Notes under the pieces: model-generated
Databases searched by the model: none
What the model saw: only the letters and a program-made list of their open reading frames with translations
What the model was told of the DNA's origin: nothing
Position numbers and translations under genes: made by a program
Part shown: in pieces, positions 42,793 through 52,287 of the stretch
Position numbering within the stretch: position 1 is the stretch's first letter
Layout: the number at the start of each line of letters is the position of its first letter
DNA from: Acetilactobacillus jinshanensis
GTDB taxonomy: Bacteria; Bacillota; Bacilli; Lactobacillales; Lactobacillaceae
Length of the DNA: 64,000 nucleotides
Direction: 5' to 3'
Assembly: GCF_004359375.1 (NCBI RefSeq)
Contig: NZ_CP034726.1
Span: forward strand, 1,178,001 to 1,242,000

Positions 42793-43689
42793 TTAATTTA
42801 ACATTAACTGATCAAGATTATCTAAGTACCATTTACGTAAAAAGTCGTAGTTCAATAGAATATCAAACCATGAATAATCCTGTTTTGAATCCTGAACGAC
42901 AAGTCCCCAGTGTTTGTCTTGATCTGGATAGATATTAATCAAAATATCATTACTTAATCGAAGCTGGGCACCGTTTTGATGGTATGACTTTAACATATAA
43001 TGGTGCTTTGCCGCAACGATAAACAATTTATCCATGATTCCAGCGGGTAATTTAGACGAAGCAAACTTATAAAAGCGATCGTTGTCAGCATTTAAAATAC
43101 TAAGATCAACGTTGAAGTCATAATCCTTTTGTAAGAACGTAGCAAATTCAAGTAACGTACCAGCTAACCGTTTAATCTTATGCGGATCAACTTGATTATA
43201 ATAGTCCACGATGAATAATTCGGTTAAAGCGTGACTGTCGAAACGTAATAATTTGCGATCTAAATTAATGTAGAAGAGATTCTCGTGATTTCGGGTATCT
43301 TGATAATAAGCTCCGCCATCGCCTTTAGCCTGCAAATCAAAACTGAAGATAAAGTTATCCTTGTCACCAAGAACTTTTGCGACCTGGTAAAGTTTCATCT
43401 GGTCACTTTTTAGGCTTAATCGAGCACCTAAATTATGAATTGATAATAACCGGTTCATAAATACAAGGTAATAATCTTGGGCACCATATTGATGCGGAAA
43501 CTGAACGTAATGGGTATTCAATTGATATGATACTAATTGTTTAGCAGCTGATAATAATTCAGAAGGATGTTCAGTTGTAATTAGTTGATCAATCAATTTC
43601 GTAAATTTAATACCGTTTCTTAAGCCCTTTTTAATTGATTCGTTGTACTGTTTTAAAACGGGTTGGTTAGTTATATTTTTCTTATCCAT
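42793..43689 (-). CDS. hypothetical protein, 298 residues
   Basis: I do not recognise it. The product has no signal peptide, membrane helix or known motif. It is rich in Tyr, Asp, Lys and His, with alternating helical and beta-like stretches (DYYLVFMNRLLSIHNLGARLSL; RLSNDILINIYPDQDKHWGLVVQD). A C-terminal WFDILLNYDFLRKWYLDNLDQLML looks amphipathic. Spacing to the upstream gene is 2 bp, which implies translational coupling with the coiled-coil protein at 43692. Composition agrees with neighbours. Confidence 0.6.
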   Translation of the reverse strand: MDKKNITNQPVLKQYNESIKKGLRNGIKFTKLIDQLITTEHPSELLSAAKQLVSYQLNTHYVQFPHQYGAQDYYLVFMNRLLSIHNLGARLSLKSDQMKLYQVAKVLGDKDNFIFSFDLQAKGDGGAYYQDTRNHENLFYINLDRKLLRFDSHALTELFIVDYYNQVDPHKIKRLAGTLLEFATFLQKDYDFNVDLSILNADNDRFYKFASSKLPAGIMDKLFIVAAKHHYMLKSYHQNGAQLRLSNDILINIYPDQDKHWGLVVQDSKQDYSWFDILLNYDFLRKWYLDNLDQLMLN

Positions 43690-43691
43690 GA

Positions 43692-44543
43692 TTAATCTTT
43701 GCCTCCGGCTAATAAGTTGGAAACGTAATTATAATATAACTGCTTATTATTGTCGTTAAACTGGCTTAAATCACCAAAGTATTTTTTAACGCTTTTCTTT
43801 TCGTAGTCAATGACGGTATTTTCAGTTGATAATTTCAACATTTTCTGTTGATTACCCTTAATTCTGGCTTTAGCGTCATCGGCTTGCTTATCGAGGTTCG
43901 ATAACTTCTTTAATCGACCGATAATCTTAGCGTATTCAGCATTAATCCGGTTCGAATTCCATGGCATTCGGGCCTGGGACTTATTAGCCTTTAAATCCGC
44001 TTTTAATTCTGTCTCTTCATTACTTCGCTTATCTTGAGTCTTTGCCAGTTCAGTTAAGCGGCTATTCTGCTGTTGAATGGCCTTCATATCCTGGGTATCA
44101 AAATGCTGATCATTAAAAGCACGCTTTAACTTAGCAAATTCTTTATTATCAAAATTAAATTCAACATTAATCACGTCAAGGCTGCCAAAAAGTTTATGGC
44201 CCCACCAATCACCAAAGTAAACTTGGTAATGGCCTAACTGATCTTCATAATAATAGAAGAATGGATAAGTCTTTTTTAGATATTTGATTAAGCGATGACT
44301 TAAATGATGGCTTAATTCAGGCCGTAAATCCTTAACCAACGTCTGATAATTATTACTATCGGTATAACGTCGCTGTTTCATAACGTGGTAGTACTTGGTA
44401 GTGTTTAATAATTTATAAACCAATAAGTCATCATCTTTATCCAAAGCATCTTGAAGGCGCTGTAAATATTTAGATTTACCAGCTAAGCTTTGGGATAGCG
44501 CTTGATCACTTTTTTCATCGATCTTTTTAACGTCTTGACTCAT
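43692..44543 (-). CDS. hypothetical protein, 283 residues, with coiled-coil region
   Basis: I do not recognise it. The first 130 residues look globular (FFYYYEDQLGHYQVYFGDWWGHKLFGSLDVINVEF). From about 145 to 245 the sequence is highly charged with heptad-like spacing (LTELAKTQDKRSNEETELKADLKANKSQA, then RLKKLSNLDKQADDAKARIKGNQQKMLKL), likely a coiled coil, which explains why similar proteins may be labelled SbcC-like. No Walker motif is present. It lies 28 bp after glnA and 2 bp before another unknown gene, so all three unknown genes are probably co-transcribed with glnA. Confidence 0.6.
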   Translation of the reverse strand: MSQDVKKIDEKSDQALSQSLAGKSKYLQRLQDALDKDDDLLVYKLLNTTKYYHVMKQRRYTDSNNYQTLVKDLRPELSHHLSHRLIKYLKKTYPFFYYYEDQLGHYQVYFGDWWGHKLFGSLDVINVEFNFDNKEFAKLKRAFNDQHFDTQDMKAIQQQNSRLTELAKTQDKRSNEETELKADLKANKSQARMPWNSNRINAEYAKIIGRLKKLSNLDKQADDAKARIKGNQQKMLKLSTENTVIDYEKKSVKKYFGDLSQFNDNNKQLYYNYVSNLLAGGKD

Positions 44544-44571
44544 GTTTACTTCAACTTCTCCTCATCAGAAA

Positions 44572-45915
44572 TTAGTACTTCTTCAAATAATGCTTTAATT
44601 CCCAAGCTGACACTTGAAGCCGATAGGAATTAAACTCGAAGGTCTTAGCCGTTATAAACGTATTAAAGAGTTTGGTCCCCAATGCGCGCTTCATAATTGG
44701 ATCGTGCTTTAATGCGGTAATAGCATCCCTCAGATTATCAGGCAGGTTATAGATGTGGTCCGCAATTCTTTCTTGAGCATCCATCCGATAAATATTTCGG
44801 TTAATCCCTGCTGGTGGAACGATCTTATTACGTAAGCCATCTAACCCGGCTTCCAATACACCCGCAAAGGCCATATAAGGATTGGCCGTCGGGTCAGCAC
44901 TCCTCAATTCCAATCGAGTTTGAATCCCTCGTGAACTCGGAATTCGAACTAACGGTGAGCGATTACTAGGTGACCAGGCAATGTATACTGGGGCTTCGTA
45001 ACCAGGAACCAAGCGTTTATATGAATTAACAATTGGATCACCGATTGCGGTAAATCCTCGGGCGTGCTTTAAAATTCCGCCCAAGAAGTAATAAGCAATC
45101 TTGGATAGACCTAACTTGCCCTTTGGATCATAGAAGACATTTTTATGGTGCTGGAATAACGACATATTGATGTGCATCCCAGAACCATTAATCCCCGTAA
45201 TTGGTTTAGGCATAAAGGTTGCGTATAAATTATGTTTCTTAGCAACGGCTTTAACGACCAATTTAAAAATTTGAATATTATCAGCCGTATTTAAAGCATC
45301 CGAATACTTAAAATCGATTTCGTGCTGACCAGGTGATACTTCATGGTGAGCCGCTTCGACGTTGAAACCGATGTCTTCTAACGCTAGTACCATATCACGG
45401 CGACAGATTGCCCCTGTATCAGCCGGAGCTAAATCAAAATAACTGATGGAATCATTGGGCTGTAACGTTGGTTTGCCATCCCGATCACGCTTAAAGAGAA
45501 AGAACTCTGGTTCGGGTCCAATATCCAAAGACGTAAAATGAGACCTTTTCATGTCCTTAAGAACCCGCTTCAAATTGTTACGGGGGTCACCCATAAATGG
45601 CTTACCGTCCATAGTGTATACATCACAAATGATCCTGGCAATTCGGCCACGATCAGGACTCCACGGAAAGATCATCCAAGTTGATAAATCAGGATGTAAA
45701 TACATGTCACTTTCTTCAATTCGAACAAATCCCTCAATGGAAGATCCGTCGAACATGATCTTGTTATTCAAAACGTTTTCTAATTGGCTAACCGGAACTT
45801 CAACGTCCTTTTCGGTCCCGAATAAATCAGTAAACATTAACCGTAAGAAACTAACGTTATGATCTTTAGCCATCTTACGAATATCATTTTTTGTATAGTT
45901 ATGTCTGGTTGCCAT
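44572..45915 (-). CDS. glnA: glutamine synthetase type I
   Basis: Makes glutamine from glutamate, ammonia and ATP. The 447-residue product is a GSI-alpha enzyme: [28 protein letters not shown]-like [22 protein letters not shown], and [31 protein letters not shown]. It lacks the adenylylation-loop tyrosine motif of GSI-beta. The start codon lies 1 bp after miaA. The repressor gene glnR, which precedes glnA in most lactobacilli and Bacillus, is absent. Confidence 0.97.
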   Translation of the reverse strand: MATRHNYTKNDIRKMAKDHNVSFLRLMFTDLFGTEKDVEVPVSQLENVLNNKIMFDGSSIEGFVRIEESDMYLHPDLSTWMIFPWSPDRGRIARIICDVYTMDGKPFMGDPRNNLKRVLKDMKRSHFTSLDIGPEPEFFLFKRDRDGKPTLQPNDSISYFDLAPADTGAICRRDMVLALEDIGFNVEAAHHEVSPGQHEIDFKYSDALNTADNIQIFKLVVKAVAKKHNLYATFMPKPITGINGSGMHINMSLFQHHKNVFYDPKGKLGLSKIAYYFLGGILKHARGFTAIGDPIVNSYKRLVPGYEAPVYIAWSPSNRSPLVRIPSSRGIQTRLELRSADPTANPYMAFAGVLEAGLDGLRNKIVPPAGINRNIYRMDAQERIADHIYNLPDNLRDAITALKHDPIMKRALGTKLFNTFITAKTFEFNSYRLQVSAWELKHYLKKY

Positions 45916-45916
45916 T

Positions 45917-46855
45917 TTATCGGTTCGCCTCCGTCTTTTTACCTAGCCAAGTATCGATCTGATTACACATCGGCTTTAATTGCTCAGGATGTTGAATTAA
46001 ATCATACCAATTAACCTTCATCTTATTTCTAAACCAGGTTAATTGGTGTTTAGCATAGTGCCGTGAATCACGTTTAATCTGAATAATGGCATCCTGCAAA
46101 GATCGTTCATGGTCAAAATAAGGATATAGTTCATGATAACCGATACCCATTCCTGCAGGTAGCACACTACCACCGCATTCGTAAAGCCATCGGGCCTCTT
46201 TCAATAATCCTTGCTTGACCATTTTATCAACCCGGGAATTAATCCGTTTGTACAACAACTGTCGATCCGTATTAAGGCCAATGATTAAGAAATCCAAGCC
46301 CTTTCTTGGCACTAATTTCTGTTCAGAAAAACGATGATGCGTCGTTAGATAAACTTCAAGGGCTCGAATTACCCGGCGTTCATTTTGGTATGGTGTCTTT
46401 TCAGCGTACTTTGGATCAACCTTATTTAGCCAGTCCCATAGGGCTTGCTTACCGTGTTGATCACCATACGACTTTAATTTACGTCGGGTCCCAAAGCCTT
46501 TGAAGCGATCACCACCTAGATTTAAATTGTCCAAAAGCGCCTGCAAATATAAGTTTGTACCACCAACGATAATTGGCAGATGACGACGCTGATGGATAAT
46601 TTGAATCCACTTTAAAGCATCGTTAACAAAATTAGCGACGGAATAACGCTGATAAACATTTCGAATTCCGATTAAATGATGAGGGATCCCCTGACGATCC
46701 TTTGGCATTAATTTTGCGGTACCGATATTTAAGCTTCGGTAAATCTGCATCGAATCGCATGAAATCACTTCACCGTTATAACGATGCGCTAATTTTAAAG
46801 ATAATTTAGTTTTACCAACGGCGGTTGGGCCAACAATCAATAAAACTTTTTTCAT
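45917..46855 (-). CDS. miaA: tRNA dimethylallyltransferase
   Basis: Adds a dimethylallyl group to A37 of tRNAs that read UNN codons. The 312-residue product has the P-loop [38 protein letters not shown] and [12 protein letters not shown], all typical. The length is normal. It lies between the rhodanese-like gene (a terminator separates them) and glnA. Confidence 0.97.
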   Translation of the reverse strand: MKKVLLIVGPTAVGKTKLSLKLAHRYNGEVISCDSMQIYRSLNIGTAKLMPKDRQGIPHHLIGIRNVYQRYSVANFVNDALKWIQIIHQRRHLPIIVGGTNLYLQALLDNLNLGGDRFKGFGTRRKLKSYGDQHGKQALWDWLNKVDPKYAEKTPYQNERRVIRALEVYLTTHHRFSEQKLVPRKGLDFLIIGLNTDRQLLYKRINSRVDKMVKQGLLKEARWLYECGGSVLPAGMGIGYHELYPYFDHERSLQDAIIQIKRDSRHYAKHQLTWFRNKMKVNWYDLIQHPEQLKPMCNQIDTWLGKKTEANR

Positions 46856-46886
46856 TATTTAGTCTCCAGATATTAATTCTCGGAAA

Positions 46887-46922
46887 TAAAAAGAGATGTT
46901 TATATCTTAAACATCCCTCTTC
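46887..46922 (-). terminator. terminator after the rhodanese-like gene
   Basis: Minus strand AAGAGGGATGTTT, loop, AAACATCTCTTTTT. It overlaps the last codons of the rhodanese-like gene and stands 32 bp before the miaA start. Confidence 0.8.
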
Positions 46923-47320
46923 TTGGTCTTACCAGTCCAGTTACGGTAACCTTCTTTTAAGATATATAATTTTCGGTAACCTTTCTTATACAGATAAACT
47001 GCAGCTCGTGAACTTAAAGCTGTACTTTGATCATATAAGTAGACTGGCATATCACTACGAATTCCATTATAAAAAGTTCTAAACGTTGAGAACGGAATGT
47101 TCCGGGCCCCTAGAATGTGGCCCGCGTTAAATGCTTTTCGTTCACGTAAATCAACGATTTGAGCTCGTCGTTTGCCCTTAACGAATTGCTTTTGAGAAAT
47201 AAATTTAGCAATTTTATGAACTCGAATGTGGTTAATTACTGAGTAAACAATCCACGCAATAATTAAAATTAATAAAACAATCGTCAGGACAAAATTAGTT
47301 GATACTAATAAATCAGGCAT
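46907..47320 (-). CDS. membrane-anchored rhodanese-like protein without catalytic cysteine
   Basis: The 137-residue protein has one N-terminal membrane helix (about residues 9-29) and a rhodanese-like domain (about 45-135) with QIVDLRERKAFNAGHILGARNIPFS. In active rhodaneses the loop after the fourth strand starts with cysteine; here it is YDQSTALSSR (95-104), so there is no catalytic Cys and sulfur transfer is not expected. Similar membrane-bound forms occur near glk in lactobacilli. It follows glk by 13 bp. Confidence 0.88.
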   Translation of the reverse strand: MPDLLVSTNFVLTIVLLILIIAWIVYSVINHIRVHKIAKFISQKQFVKGKRRAQIVDLRERKAFNAGHILGARNIPFSTFRTFYNGIRSDMPVYLYDQSTALSSRAAVYLYKKGYRKLYILKEGYRNWTGKTKKRDV

Positions 47321-47333
47321 CTATAAATGCTCC

Positions 47334-48335
47334 TTATTTGTCCCAAGATGATTTATTTTTTGATGATTTATCGAATTTTAATGCTAATGATCCAGCACCA
47401 ATGGCACCAGCATCGTTACCTAACTGAGCTAACTGAACCTTAGTTGAGTCTCGTACCGGCGGGAACGCATTTTCCTGGAAGTAACGAGTGGTTGGCTGTA
47501 ATAACGTATTTCCGGCGTTGGAAACACCACCACCGATAATAATGTTACTTGGGTTAAAGGCGTTCGCAACATCGGATAATGCTAAGCCTAAGTAGAAGCA
47601 AACGCGGTCAACAACCTGGTTAGCTAAGATATCACCGTTATCAGCTAAGTAAAAGACTATCTTAGAAGTAACTTTCTGGTGCTTATCTTCTAACTGCTTT
47701 AAACGAGATTTGCCAGTAGTAAACTTTTCAGCCATGTCATGAGCAATATGTACAACACCGGTAGCAGAAGCATATTGTTCTAAACAGCCACGCTTACCAC
47801 AGGTACACATGTAGCCACCAGGCTTGACACAAATGTGACCAATTTCACCGGCATCACCATTACAACCGTGTAATAAGTGACCTTCAGTGATGATACCACC
47901 ACCAACACCGGTACCTAAAGTAACAAAGACGATATCCTGGTCTTTACTACCGGCACCACGGCGGAATTCACCTAAAGCTGCAACGTTGGCATCGTTATCC
48001 ATGATTAACGGTAAGCCAACGCCCTTTTCAATTACGGACTTAACCTGATGTTTGTCGCCCCAGTTTAAGTTGTAAGCACCATAAACGGTACCAGCTTTAT
48101 TATCAATAGTACCAGGGGTACCCATGCCCATACCTAAGAATTCATCTTTAGTATGGTTAGTCTTAGTCATTTCGCTATTAATCGACTTAGCAATATTCGG
48201 TGCAATGTGATTACCATTATCTGAGGTATCGGTCTTAATACGCCACTTATCAATAATTTTACCGCTTTTTTCTAAGAAAGCCATCTTGGTAGTGGTTCCA
48301 CCAAGGTCAATCCCAATTAATAATTTATCAGCCAT
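47334..48335 (-). CDS. glk: ROK-family glucokinase
   Basis: Phosphorylates glucose with ATP. The 333-residue product has the ATP site GIDLGGTTTKMAF, the sugar-binding GTGVGGGII and the zinc motif GGYMCTCGKRGCLEQYAS of ROK kinases. The ATG at 48335 is chosen, with AGGAGG 8 nt upstream; a TTG at 48341 is a worse fit. The ribosome binding site lies inside the end of yqgQ, whose stop codon overlaps, so translation is coupled. Confidence 0.95.
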   Translation of the reverse strand: MADKLLIGIDLGGTTTKMAFLEKSGKIIDKWRIKTDTSDNGNHIAPNIAKSINSEMTKTNHTKDEFLGMGMGTPGTIDNKAGTVYGAYNLNWGDKHQVKSVIEKGVGLPLIMDNDANVAALGEFRRGAGSKDQDIVFVTLGTGVGGGIITEGHLLHGCNGDAGEIGHICVKPGGYMCTCGKRGCLEQYASATGVVHIAHDMAEKFTTGKSRLKQLEDKHQKVTSKIVFYLADNGDILANQVVDRVCFYLGLALSDVANAFNPSNIIIGGGVSNAGNTLLQPTTRYFQENAFPPVRDSTKVQLAQLGNDAGAIGAGSLALKFDKSSKNKSSWDK

Positions 48336-48337
48336 AG

Positions 48338-48568
48338 TCAAATTCCTCCTATTGATTTGTGATTTTTCTTAGCTCGACGTACTTCATATCTATGCTCGCG
48401 GGTCAAAATCAATTTTGCTTGCAGAAATTGTTTTTGCGATATGACGTGAGCTCGGTATAAATGATCGATCTCAATGGCCATTGCTTCAATATCCCACATT
48501 CGCTTACCGACGTAAACGAGAATGCCGAATTTTTCAAGTAATTGCTGAACATCATATAACGTCTTCAT
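48338..48568 (-). CDS. yqgQ: YqgQ family protein
   Basis: A 76-residue helical protein (MKTLYDVQQLLEKFGILVYVGKRMWDIEAMAIEIDHLYR...) of the YqgQ family found between rhomboid and glk in Firmicutes. Function is not known. The ATG at 48568 has AAGGATG upstream; the earlier reading from 48595 would put that site inside the gene. The stop lies a few bases upstream of the glk start. Confidence 0.9.
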   Translation of the reverse strand: MKTLYDVQQLLEKFGILVYVGKRMWDIEAMAIEIDHLYRAHVISQKQFLQAKLILTREHRYEVRRAKKNHKSIGGI

Positions 48569-48610
48569 TGTCCCACATCCTTTGTCAGATTGCATTATGA
48601 ATAGCCGTTA

Positions 48611-49270
48611 TTACGCATTAAAGCCTCGGTACAGGATAATCCCTAATACTATAATTAGCGTAACAGCTGCAACGGCTCCTTTGATAGAATTATGGTCCAA
48701 ACGATGCGGAAGACCAACAATATATGCACACAAAAAGCCTGCGATCAGACCACCAATATGGCCGCTAATGTCTATTCCGACGGTTAAGAAATCGCTTACT
48801 AAATTTAATAAAATAAAAATAACGAATAACTTCGTCATTTGTCGAATAGCTGGATTCCGCCACGCAATTTCACCGATCATCATAAAGGCACCTAGTAAAC
48901 CAAAGATGGCCCCACTAGCACCTACTGATATCGAAGTATTAAACGCGAAGCTGAACATGTTTCCAGCTATTCCAGAAATCATAAAGATGATTAAAAATCG
49001 TAGATGACCAAAAAGTCTTTCAATCTGAACACCTAAATAATAAAACGTAATTCCGTTAAACAAAATATGTGTGAAATTAAGGTGAATAAATATTGGTGTA
49101 ACGAAACGCCAGTATTGACCTTGAATAATTAACGGATTTACTTTGGCTCCAAATCGAATCAGATTATATGGATTATTAGTACCACCCGTAACGGACATTA
49201 CTAGGTACACTAAAATCATTATCCCTAATAATGCTTCAGTTATGTATGGTCGATCTTTAATATTAATCAC
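48611..49270 (-). CDS. rhomboid family intramembrane serine protease
   Basis: The 219-residue protein has about six membrane helices with the rhomboid catalytic serine in GASGAIFGLLGA (after the fourth helix) and the catalytic histidine in DISGHIGGLIAGF. NFTHILFNGITFYYLG (helix 2) is also typical. It cleaves membrane proteins within the bilayer; its substrates are not known. It is 12 bp after the 5-formyl-THF cyclo-ligase gene, the conserved order. Confidence 0.95.
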   Translation of the reverse strand: MINIKDRPYITEALLGIMILVYLVMSVTGGTNNPYNLIRFGAKVNPLIIQGQYWRFVTPIFIHLNFTHILFNGITFYYLGVQIERLFGHLRFLIIFMISGIAGNMFSFAFNTSISVGASGAIFGLLGAFMMIGEIAWRNPAIRQMTKLFVIFILLNLVSDFLTVGIDISGHIGGLIAGFLCAYIVGLPHRLDHNSIKGAVAAVTLIIVLGIILYRGFNA

Positions 49271-49282
49271 CCAATGCTCCTT

Positions 49283-49810
49283 TTATTCACTAATAACTTC
49301 ATTAACGCTTAAATCCCATTTATTTACGGACCATATCGGACGAACAAAAACTTGTAACTTACGAGCTAAAGCAATGGTATCACCATGATACTTCTTCAAG
49401 TAACGATCATAATAACCGCCACCGAAGCCAAGTCGGTCACCTTTTTTAGTAAAAGCAACCCCAGGAACAATCATTAAATCAATGTTATTTGCATTAATTA
49501 CATGATTTTTAACAGGTTCCAAGATTCCGAACCGATCTCGCTGTAACTTCGTATCTCTATCATAATAGCAGAACACCATCTTACGTTGCGATAACGTTTT
49601 TGGAATAACCACTGACTTATGATCTTGCCAAGCGTGGCGAATGATCGGCATCGTTGGAATTTCGATCGGCGTACTCATCGTGACGGCAACCGTCTTTGCT
49701 TGTTGCCATTTTTCATTCGTGAATAAACGATGATACAGCTCTTGATAATTATAATGAGAATGTTTTTTTAAGCGTTGAATAACTAGCTTACGAGCAGCTT
49801 GTTTAGTCAT
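49283..49810 (-). CDS. 5-formyltetrahydrofolate cyclo-ligase
   Basis: Converts 5-formyl-THF to 5,10-methenyl-THF with ATP. The 175-residue protein has LMIVPGVAFTKKGDRLGFGGGYYDRYL, the family signature with the ATP-binding GFGGGYYDRYL. The C-terminal 25 residues are atypical (KLQVFVRPIWSVNKWDLSVNEVISE) compared with the usual ending near ELPxExxDxxVD, though the general position is kept. It connects with FolD and Fmt in the same window. Confidence 0.93.
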   Translation of the reverse strand: MTKQAARKLVIQRLKKHSHYNYQELYHRLFTNEKWQQAKTVAVTMSTPIEIPTMPIIRHAWQDHKSVVIPKTLSQRKMVFCYYDRDTKLQRDRFGILEPVKNHVINANNIDLMIVPGVAFTKKGDRLGFGGGYYDRYLKKYHGDTIALARKLQVFVRPIWSVNKWDLSVNEVISE

Positions 49811-49828
49811 TACAACCTCACTAGATAA

Positions 49829-49863
49829 TAAAAAAAGGTTTGGGTATCAAATCCCCGACCTTC
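49829..49863 (-). terminator. terminator after rpmG
   Basis: Minus strand AAGGTCGGG, loop, CCCAAACCTTTTTTT, an imperfect hairpin with a T-run, between rpmG and the 5-formyl-THF cyclo-ligase gene. Confidence 0.65.
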
Positions 49864-50016
49864 TTATTTAACTTCACGGAATACCGTAACTTTTCGTTCA
49901 CGTGGACAGTACTTCTTTAATTCTAAGCGGTCTGGATTGTTACGACGGTTCTTAGAAGTTAAGTAAGTACGTTCCTTCTTGCATGAAGTGCATTCTAAAG
50001 TAATGTTTACACGCAT
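49864..50016 (-). CDS. rpmG: 50S ribosomal protein L33
   Basis: Too short for most ORF filters: 50 residues read [20 protein letters not shown] and end VTVFREVK. The two CxxC-type sites (CTSC; C37 in KKYCPRE) place it in the zinc-binding L33 group, although only three cysteines are present, so zinc binding may be reduced. A GAGGTGAATCTTG segment with GAGGTG serves as ribosome binding site. It lies between a class B PBP gene and the cyclo-ligase, as in other lactobacilli. Confidence 0.93.
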   Translation of the reverse strand: MRVNITLECTSCKKERTYLTSKNRRNNPDRLELKKYCPRERKVTVFREVK

Positions 50017-50119
50017 CAAGATTCACCTCGAACTTATTTATCTATACTTTATTATATTATCATCTTTTACCCACTAATACCAGGGTGTCAAACAAAATTA
50101 CTTAACAGCAATAAATGTT

Positions 50120-52171
50120 TTAGGCTTGAGACTTAGCGGCAACATCAGCCCAATATGCCTTGTAAATTTCCTTAGCCAAATTAATGTTATTGGTTTCAGC
50201 ACTTTCTGGTAAGTTAGGAATTGCTAAGGCAACGACAACCTGTGGATGATTAGATGGTGCAAATGAAGCTAAGCTTAAAGTAACGGTCTTCTGATGATGG
50301 AAATACGTTTCGGCAGTCCCGGTCTTAGCAGACACTTCTGGATGAATTTGGTCTAAACTAATTCCAGTCTTATATGGGTTAGTACCATGAACCACTTTGT
50401 ATAGACCATCTTTAACGACTCTTCGTTCAGCAGCCGTCATTGGAATTTCGTTTAAGACGTTTGGTTCAACGGAGTATTCAACTCGACCTAATTTACCGTC
50501 ATGACCAGTTCCACGAATGGCCTTAACGATATGCGGCTGGAGACGATAACCACCGTTAGCGATCGTTGACATGTACTGAGCTAACTGAATCGTCGTGTAA
50601 GCATCATAGTTACCAAATGATTCATCCAATGCCTGCTGAACATCACCAGGGCCACTAGGACCTTTAATCCCTGTCGTTTCACCAGGTAAATCGATCCCGG
50701 TCTTAACACCTAAACCGAACTGGTTGAAGTAACCACGTAAAGTATTAAAGATCGACGGACCGACAGCATCAAAATTACCATCGTAATGATAATGGAAATG
50801 AGCTTCCTTCATGGCTAACTGCATCATGTACGAGTTAGATGATACTTCTAAGGCGTCTGAAGCGGTAACTGGGATATCAGAACCACCACCATGGTTAAAC
50901 CATGAATACTTCGTGGTTCCGTTAGTGGTGATCGGTTTATCTTCCATCGTACTGTTAGTTGGTGTAATCACGTGATCCATGAAAGCACCAGATACCATAG
51001 CACCCTTTACAACGGATCCCATAACAATATCACTGTTAATTGCACCTAAATCGTTAGGTGTTTCCTTACCACTAGATGGCTTTCGGTTAACACCAGCCAT
51101 CCCAATAATGTCACCATTATTAGGATTCATAACAACTGCGTAAGCACCGTTGGATTCACCAACGCCACCTTGATCAGCTTGTTTTACTAGTCGTTGTAAC
51201 TGTTTTTGAAATTTACCATTGATGGTTAATTGAAGGTTATCACCCTTCTTACCACCATATTTCTTAACTTCACTTGATACTTTATTGCCACCCATAACTC
51301 TAACCTGAGTCTGTGACTTAGTACCTCGAAGTGCTGGTTCATATTCTTGTTCTAAGAAGCTTTGACCAACGCTATCATTTCTTGAATAACCTTCAGAAGT
51401 CAATTCATTAACTTCACCACTAGGCAAACCAGCCTTTTCACTTGAAACAGTTCCGGCTAAAGTCTGAATGGATTTACCCTGTGGATATTGACGTGACCAG
51501 CTAGTTCCGACGTGAACACCTAGCATTTCTGATAAGTGTTCACCAACTTCAGCTAATTCTTTACCTTTAACATTCGAACTCTTGATGTTAGTAGTTGACA
51601 ACTGGTACGCACCGTTCATCGTTCGATATATTTCAGCAGCATTCTTCATTTTTTTAGTAAAATGAATTTTGCCACTATTTTTAACATAACTTAATTCTCG
51701 GTTATAAGTTTGACTTTCGGATTTCTTATTGACGTTAATCTTACTCATGACTGCTTTAGAGTGAGCCGGACTTGCTAAATAATAATCAGCCTTCTGGCGC
51801 TTTGTTAATGCGGCTTTAGGAACCTTAATAAAGTCACTTAATCGATTAGCGGTCTTATACATCTTACTTGGTGTCTGACCAAAATTCTTGGTGTATGTAA
51901 TTGCTCGATGACTTTTATTACCGACCAATAAACGGCCTTGTGAATCATAAATCATCCCTCGTTGAACATTTCCCGTTTTAATGGTGTTATCAGAACGATT
52001 AACTTCAGCCCTAAACTGTGGTCCGTTTAACACTTGTAAATATGCTAACTGACCAATTAAAACGGCAAACAGAAGTCCCACGACGACAAAAATAAAATTC
52101 AGTCGAAACGGAATTTTAGACTGATCGTGGTGATTCTGATGATGAAAGATTTCTTTAATAAAATTATTCAA
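50120..52171 (-). CDS. class B penicillin-binding protein (PBP2b-like transpeptidase)
   Basis: The 683-residue protein has one N-terminal membrane helix (LNFIFVVVGLLFAVLIGQLAYLQV), a dimerisation region, and a transpeptidase domain with SVVK (SxxK, in MGSVVKGAMV), SSN (EVSSNSYMM) and KTGTAE. It crosslinks peptidoglycan in elongation or division. The start is TTG at 52171, 9 nt from AAGGAG; a GTG at 52189 would put the ribosome binding site inside the gene. It precedes rpmG. It looks intact. Confidence 0.93.
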   Translation of the reverse strand: MNNFIKEIFHHQNHHDQSKIPFRLNFIFVVVGLLFAVLIGQLAYLQVLNGPQFRAEVNRSDNTIKTGNVQRGMIYDSQGRLLVGNKSHRAITYTKNFGQTPSKMYKTANRLSDFIKVPKAALTKRQKADYYLASPAHSKAVMSKINVNKKSESQTYNRELSYVKNSGKIHFTKKMKNAAEIYRTMNGAYQLSTTNIKSSNVKGKELAEVGEHLSEMLGVHVGTSWSRQYPQGKSIQTLAGTVSSEKAGLPSGEVNELTSEGYSRNDSVGQSFLEQEYEPALRGTKSQTQVRVMGGNKVSSEVKKYGGKKGDNLQLTINGKFQKQLQRLVKQADQGGVGESNGAYAVVMNPNNGDIIGMAGVNRKPSSGKETPNDLGAINSDIVMGSVVKGAMVSGAFMDHVITPTNSTMEDKPITTNGTTKYSWFNHGGGSDIPVTASDALEVSSNSYMMQLAMKEAHFHYHYDGNFDAVGPSIFNTLRGYFNQFGLGVKTGIDLPGETTGIKGPSGPGDVQQALDESFGNYDAYTTIQLAQYMSTIANGGYRLQPHIVKAIRGTGHDGKLGRVEYSVEPNVLNEIPMTAAERRVVKDGLYKVVHGTNPYKTGISLDQIHPEVSAKTGTAETYFHHQKTVTLSLASFAPSNHPQVVVALAIPNLPESAETNNINLAKEIYKAYWADVAAKSQA

Positions 52172-52287
52172 GAAAATAATCTCCTTCACATTTCAGATCT
52201 TAGCGCTACGGATAGATTTATAATGACTCCTATAACATGTAAAATAATCATCGTTACTTAAAATCATGTCGGAAAGCGGTGAAATAA

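Noticed and set aside
50040-50095. TTGACA upstream of rpmG as a -35 element
   Set aside because: The nearest TATAAT-like boxes are at 22 bp or more, outside normal spacing, so the promoter could not be assigned.
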